From Deltaproteobacteria bacterium (GTDB taxonomy: Bacteria; Desulfobacterota; Desulfarculia; Adiutricales; Adiutricaceae): a stretch of 64,000 nucleotides of DNA. Below the pieces are notes generated by a model. It saw only the letters and a program-made list of their open reading frames with translations. It made no database searches and was not told the DNA's origin. This document shows positions 59,741 through 64,000 of the stretch, piece by piece (positions within the stretch are counted from its first letter, which is position 1; each line of letters starts with the position of its first letter). The position numbers and the translations under genes were made by a program. The stretch spans positions 1 to 64,000 of the forward strand of contig JAISEK010000127.1 in assembly GCA_031264145.1 (NCBI GenBank), in the 5' to 3' direction.

Positions 59741-60489
59741 TTCTCGCTCTTCCATCCGCCAGTCGGGCCACATACACCGTATCGGCCAGATACGGCCAAG
59801 GGATGAGCCCGGTAAACAGGCTGGCTTGTTTTTGGGTCGGGGCCACGCCGGGGCCCTGGGCTGGCCGTGCCCTGGATCGGGCACACTTGCCTTCAATCTT
59901 TAAATTTCCATCTAAGGCTGACTAATAGAATCAATTGATAGTACTTTATTTAACCAATTTAACATTATAGCCCATGACCCATTGACTTTCAAGGGCCGGG
60001 AAAAGCTAAAAACAGGGTCCAGACCTAAGGGACGGACGACGTCTGAAGAAGCAGAAAGATAAATATAGACCTACGCAATTGGGAGCACTCGACGATTTTG
60101 ATGAACGAACTTTGTAGACTTGGTTTCAGTTCTGACTACACTACGGCACAAAATCTATCTTTAACAAAGCATTATTTTTCAATCAATTAACTAGCAATAA
60201 GATAGTTATTTATAAATATATTAAGTTTAAAACAAATATAAATACATTTTAAATAATAAATTATAATAATTATTATGATTTAATCTAAGTAATATAATTA
60301 AAGATGCATAAGATCGCATTTTTGAACAAGTCTCACCAGCCAAGGTCCTTCCGCTATACAGGACAAGCCCAAGAATCCATCCTGGGTTACCCAACATTTG
60401 AATAGAAAAATCATTGTGTTAGAAAAATATATTGCCCAACTCGGTTTCCGCATCTATAATATTTGGATCGTTACTTTCAAGGAGACCGT

Positions 60490-60858
60490 ATGTCCGAGAC
60501 CGCCAAGACAGAGAAGATGGAGCCGGATTTCGACAAGTCCGGCGGACTGCTGCCGACCGTGGCACAGGACGCCGAGACGGGGGAGATCCTCATGCTGGCC
60601 TACATGAACCGCGAGTCCTTCCAAAAGACCCTGGAGACCGGCCAGGTCCATTACTGGAGCCGTTCCCGGAAGGAACTCTGGCACAAGGGCGATGGCTCGG
60701 GCCATGTACAGATCGTCAAGAGTATCTATCTAGACTGCGATCAGGATGCCATAGTGGTAAAGATTGAGCAGGTGGGTGGGGTGGCCTGCCATACCGGACA
60801 AAGATCCTGCTTCCATTTCAGGCACGTCTCGGGGAACGACTATGAAGTCATCGACTAG
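60490..60858 (+). CDS. hisI: Phosphoribosyl-AMP cyclohydrolase
   Basis: [63 protein letters not shown]. Confidence 0.95.
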   Translation: MSETAKTEKMEPDFDKSGGLLPTVAQDAETGEILMLAYMNRESFQKTLETGQVHYWSRSRKELWHKGDGSGHVQIVKSIYLDCDQDAIVVKIEQVGGVACHTGQRSCFHFRHVSGNDYEVID

Positions 60859-61867
60859 CAAGCCCAAGGCAGCGGCCGCCCCCAAAAAGTCAGCCAGTGG
60901 TGTGGCCCCCAAGTCGGCCTCCAAGCCGGCCCCCAGGAAGGTCACCAAGCCTGCCCAAGGGGCGAAGGCTGGCCGGGCTGGTCATGGGAACACCAGGGGG
61001 ATTCTGCGGTTGGGCCTCCCGAAGGGTTCCCTGGAGCAGTACACGCTGGGACTATTCGCCCGCTCCGGCTGGCGCATCAACATAGGCTCCCGAAACTACT
61101 TTCCCGGCATCGACGACCCCGAGATAGAGTGCACCCTTTCCCGGTCCCAGGAGATGAGCCGCTACGTGGAGCAGGGCGTCCTGGACTGCGGGCTGGCCGG
61201 CAAGGACTGGCGGCTGGAGAACCAGAGCCGGGTCGAGGTCGTCTCCGAGCTGGTCTACTCCAAGGCCACCCCGACCAGCGCCCGCTGGGTCCTGGCCGTG
61301 GCCGGCGACGGCCCCTACGCCAGGGCCGAGGACCTGGAAGGGAAGAAGGTGGCCACGGAGCTTCCCGGGGTCACCAGGCGCTGGTTCGAGGAAAGGGGCA
61401 TCAAGGTCGACGTGGAGTTTTCCTGGGGGGCCACCGAGGCCAAGGTCGTTTCCGGGCTGGCCGACGCCATCGTCGAGGTCACCGAGACCGGCAGCACCAT
61501 CAGGGCCCATGGCCTGAAGATCATTGACGAGATTCTGGTCACCCATACCGAGCTGATCGCGAACTCGAAGGCCCTGGCCGATCCCTTCAAGAAGGGCAAG
61601 ATCGGGCAGCTGGCCCTCCTCCTCAGGGGAGCCCTGGACGCCGAGGGCCTGGTGGGCCTCAAGATGAACGTGAGGGAAGGGGACGTGGAGAAAGTCGTCG
61701 GGATACTGCCGAGCCTGAACGCCCCGACCGTCGCCCACCTGTACAATTCCAGCTGGCTCAGCGTGGAGACGGTCGTCTCCTCCAAGATGGTCAGGGATCT
61801 TATCCCGCGCCTTCTGGAAAACGGGGCCGAGGGCATCATCGAATATCCGCTCAACAAGGTCATATAA
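60842..61867 (+). CDS. hisG: ATP phosphoribosyltransferase with Lys/Ala/Pro-rich N-terminal extension
   Basis: [50 protein letters not shown]; preceded by [41 protein letters not shown]. Confidence 0.94.
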   Translation: MKSSTSKPKAAAAPKKSASGVAPKSASKPAPRKVTKPAQGAKAGRAGHGNTRGILRLGLPKGSLEQYTLGLFARSGWRINIGSRNYFPGIDDPEIECTLSRSQEMSRYVEQGVLDCGLAGKDWRLENQSRVEVVSELVYSKATPTSARWVLAVAGDGPYARAEDLEGKKVATELPGVTRRWFEERGIKVDVEFSWGATEAKVVSGLADAIVEVTETGSTIRAHGLKIIDEILVTHTELIANSKALADPFKKGKIGQLALLLRGALDAEGLVGLKMNVREGDVEKVVGILPSLNAPTVAHLYNSSWLSVETVVSSKMVRDLIPRLLENGAEGIIEYPLNKVI

Positions 61868-62013
61868 GTGTTTATGACGCTTCCATGGGCCGGCCAGCCT
61901 GTCCCTCTTATCTCGTGCCGTGGCCGCCTTTGGGCCCATGGCGTCTTCTGGCCGTCCTATGCCTGGGCCGCTTCCCCATCCAGGGACACGGCCCCATCCC
62001 GGAGGTACTCCCC

Positions 62014-62802
62014 ATGAGCTGCCGCATTCCCCTTAGGCTGAGCCTGATGCTGGTGGGATTGGTTTGGCTTTTCGGCTGCGGTGTCGGCCAAGAGTCCGGC
62101 GACATCCGCCCCGGCACCCCGGAGCAGCAGTTGGAGGCCTTCACCAACCTGGGACGGGTTCTGCTGCTTCAGAATGAGGTGGCCGGGGCCCTCTCGGAGC
62201 TCTCCAAGGCCGAGCAGATCGATCCCAACAACGTCGAGGTCCTGACCTATCTCGGCCTGGCCTACTACAGCCGCCAGGACTATCCCAAGGCCGCCGCCTA
62301 TTACCAGAAGGCCTTGTCCATCGAGCCTTCCAAGACCGACATCCACAACAACCTGGGCCTGGTCTACATGGATCAGCAGCAGTATGCCCTGGCCAAGGCG
62401 GAGTTTGAGATCTGCCTCAACGATCCCACCTACGCCAGGCCATGGCTGCCGCAATTCAACCTTGGGGTCATCGAGCAGCTTCAGGGTCACGACAAGGAGG
62501 CCGAGGCCATCTACCAAAGGCTCCTGACCCTAAGCCCGCAGTATTCGCCCACCTATTACAGGCTGGGGCAGATATATTTCGATGGTGGCGACTCCCAGAA
62601 GGCCGTCGATTACCTCATGAGCGCCGTCCGGCTCGATCCCAGCTACTCCGACGCCTACTTTCTCCTTGGCCAGGCCTACGAGAAGGTTGGGAACAAGGAC
62701 GAGGCCGCCGAGGCCTTCGGGCAGGTGGTCGTCCTGAGCCCCAACACCCCCAGGGCCATCGAGGCCCAGAGAAGGGCCAGGCAGGTCCTTGGGTTCGAAT
62801 GA
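62014..62802 (+). CDS. TPR lipoprotein (PilW/PilF-like)
   Basis: Lipobox LVWLFGCG; TPR units NNVEVLTYLGLAYYSRQDYPKAAAYYQKALSIEPSKTDIHNNLGLVYMDQQQY. Confidence 0.85.
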   Translation: MSCRIPLRLSLMLVGLVWLFGCGVGQESGDIRPGTPEQQLEAFTNLGRVLLLQNEVAGALSELSKAEQIDPNNVEVLTYLGLAYYSRQDYPKAAAYYQKALSIEPSKTDIHNNLGLVYMDQQQYALAKAEFEICLNDPTYARPWLPQFNLGVIEQLQGHDKEAEAIYQRLLTLSPQYSPTYYRLGQIYFDGGDSQKAVDYLMSAVRLDPSYSDAYFLLGQAYEKVGNKDEAAEAFGQVVVLSPNTPRAIEAQRRARQVLGFE

Positions 62803-63989
62803 TGCCGCGAAGCCAGGAATCGTCGGGCCTTGGTCTGGCCGGCCGGGCACTTTCCGTCTCGCCGTTCATGGTCATGGAGGTCATGGACGCCGCCCAGCGT
62901 CTGGAGGCCGCCGGCCGGCACGTCATCCACATGGAGGTCGGCGAGCCGGATTTCAGGACCCCGGCGGTCATCGTCGAGGCCATGGGCAGGGCCCTGGCCG
63001 ACGGTGCCTTCAAGTACGGGCACTCCCAGGGCGATCCCGCCCTGAGGGAGTCACTTTCCTGGCACTACAGGACCCGCTACGGGGTCGACGTCCACCCGGA
63101 CCGCTTCCTGGTCTGCCCTGGGACCTCCCCTGGCCTCCTTTTGCTGTTCGGGGCCATGCTGGAGCCAGGGGACGGGGTCCTGATGGCCAACCCGTCCTAC
63201 AGCTGCTACCCCAACCTGGTCCGCTTCTTTGGCGGCCGGCCTGTCTATACCCCGGTCAGGGAAAGCGAGGGCTTCCGCCTGTGCCCCGATGAGCTCAGGG
63301 GCCGGCTTGGCCCCGAGATCAAGGCCATCCTGATCAATTCCCCGGCCAACCCCACGGGGGCGGTCCTGGGCCCGGATCGCCTGGAAGGCCTGGCCGGGTT
63401 GGGGAAGACCATCGTCTCCGACGAGATCTACCATGGCCTGAGCTACCGCCCGGAGCGGGACCACACGATTCTGGAGTACACCGACAGGGCCGTGGTCGTA
63501 GGCGGCTTTTCCAAGGCCTTCGCCATGACCGGCTGGCGGGTTGGTTTCCTGATCCTGCCCCCGGACATGGTCCGCCCGCTCCTGAGCATGTCCCAGAACT
63601 TCGTCATCTCCGTCAACGCCGCCGCCCAGAAGGCCGCTTCCGTGGCCCTTATGGAAGCCTGGCCCGAGGTCGAGGCCATGAGGGCCGTCTACGACCGCCG
63701 CCGGAGGCTCCTCATAGACGGCCTTAGGGCCCTGGGCCTGGGCATAATGGCCGAGCCGGACGGGGCCTTCTACGTCCTGGCCAGGGCCTCCCACCTGAAC
63801 CAGGATTCCAGGGCCCTGGTCTTCGAGATTCTTGAGGAGGCCGGGGTGGGCCTGGCCCCGGGCATCGAGTTCGGCAGCGGGGCCGAGGGCTTCCTCCGCT
63901 TTTCCTACGCCACCAGCGAGGAGAACATCTCCGAGGGCCTCGGCAGGCTCTCCGCCTTCATAGCCCGCCGCTCCCAGCGGGGCGGCTGA
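62799..63989 (+). CDS. PLP-dependent class I/II aminotransferase
   Basis: VIHMEVGEPDFRTPAVIVEAMGRAL; ILINSPANPTGAVL; GFSKAFAMTGWRVGFLILP; ATGA overlap with preceding CDS. Confidence 0.94.
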   Translation: MMPRSQESSGLGLAGRALSVSPFMVMEVMDAAQRLEAAGRHVIHMEVGEPDFRTPAVIVEAMGRALADGAFKYGHSQGDPALRESLSWHYRTRYGVDVHPDRFLVCPGTSPGLLLLFGAMLEPGDGVLMANPSYSCYPNLVRFFGGRPVYTPVRESEGFRLCPDELRGRLGPEIKAILINSPANPTGAVLGPDRLEGLAGLGKTIVSDEIYHGLSYRPERDHTILEYTDRAVVVGGFSKAFAMTGWRVGFLILPPDMVRPLLSMSQNFVISVNAAAQKAASVALMEAWPEVEAMRAVYDRRRRLLIDGLRALGLGIMAEPDGAFYVLARASHLNQDSRALVFEILEEAGVGLAPGIEFGSGAEGFLRFSYATSEENISEGLGRLSAFIARRSQRGG

Positions 63990-64000
63990 TGGCCGTCCAC

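Overview
The window is a GC-rich (bacterial, probably deltaproteobacterial-like) chromosome segment. The left part is a minus-strand translation/transcription operon (rimP-nusA-ylxR-infB-ylxP-rbfA-nrnA-truB-rpsO-pnp) next to tRNA-Thr(TGT). It is followed by repeat-rich envelope/TPR genes and an rpoH-like sigma factor. From about 21.5 to 35.4 kb lies an accessory island with a frameshifted Rpn-type nuclease/transposase gene, an AAA/DUF4143 ATPase, and a 1619-aa single-chain Type ISP-like restriction-modification enzyme. The enzyme has an AT-rich internal block in its predicted specificity region, and its 3' end is duplicated about 5 kb downstream. The roughly 4.2 kb between the two copies holds a complete IS with TIRs and a 6-bp TSD inserted in a luxR-type HTH pseudogene, a nitroreductase, an O-methyltransferase, a TetR regulator and a fragment of a plasmid-type ParA/MobD-like ATPase. 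The most striking observation is upstream of the R-M gene: a Shine-Dalgarno, an ATG, an 18-unit CT microsatellite read as a Leu-Ser leader peptide, then a perfect 15-bp intrinsic terminator. In only one of the three CT-repeat phases does the leader frame run into the terminator stem, so this could be a phase-variable attenuator. A second mobile sequence, a 131-145 bp element with terminal inverted repeats, occurs twice (22.56 and 43.08 kb). The rest is mostly housekeeping: pcm, yhhQ, AmpG-like MFS, ExeA-like ATPase, radical SAM proteins, antiporter, orphan fliI, rluB-like, recO, map, hisI-hisG and an aminotransferase. All calls come from reading the sequence and supplied translations; no database search was run.
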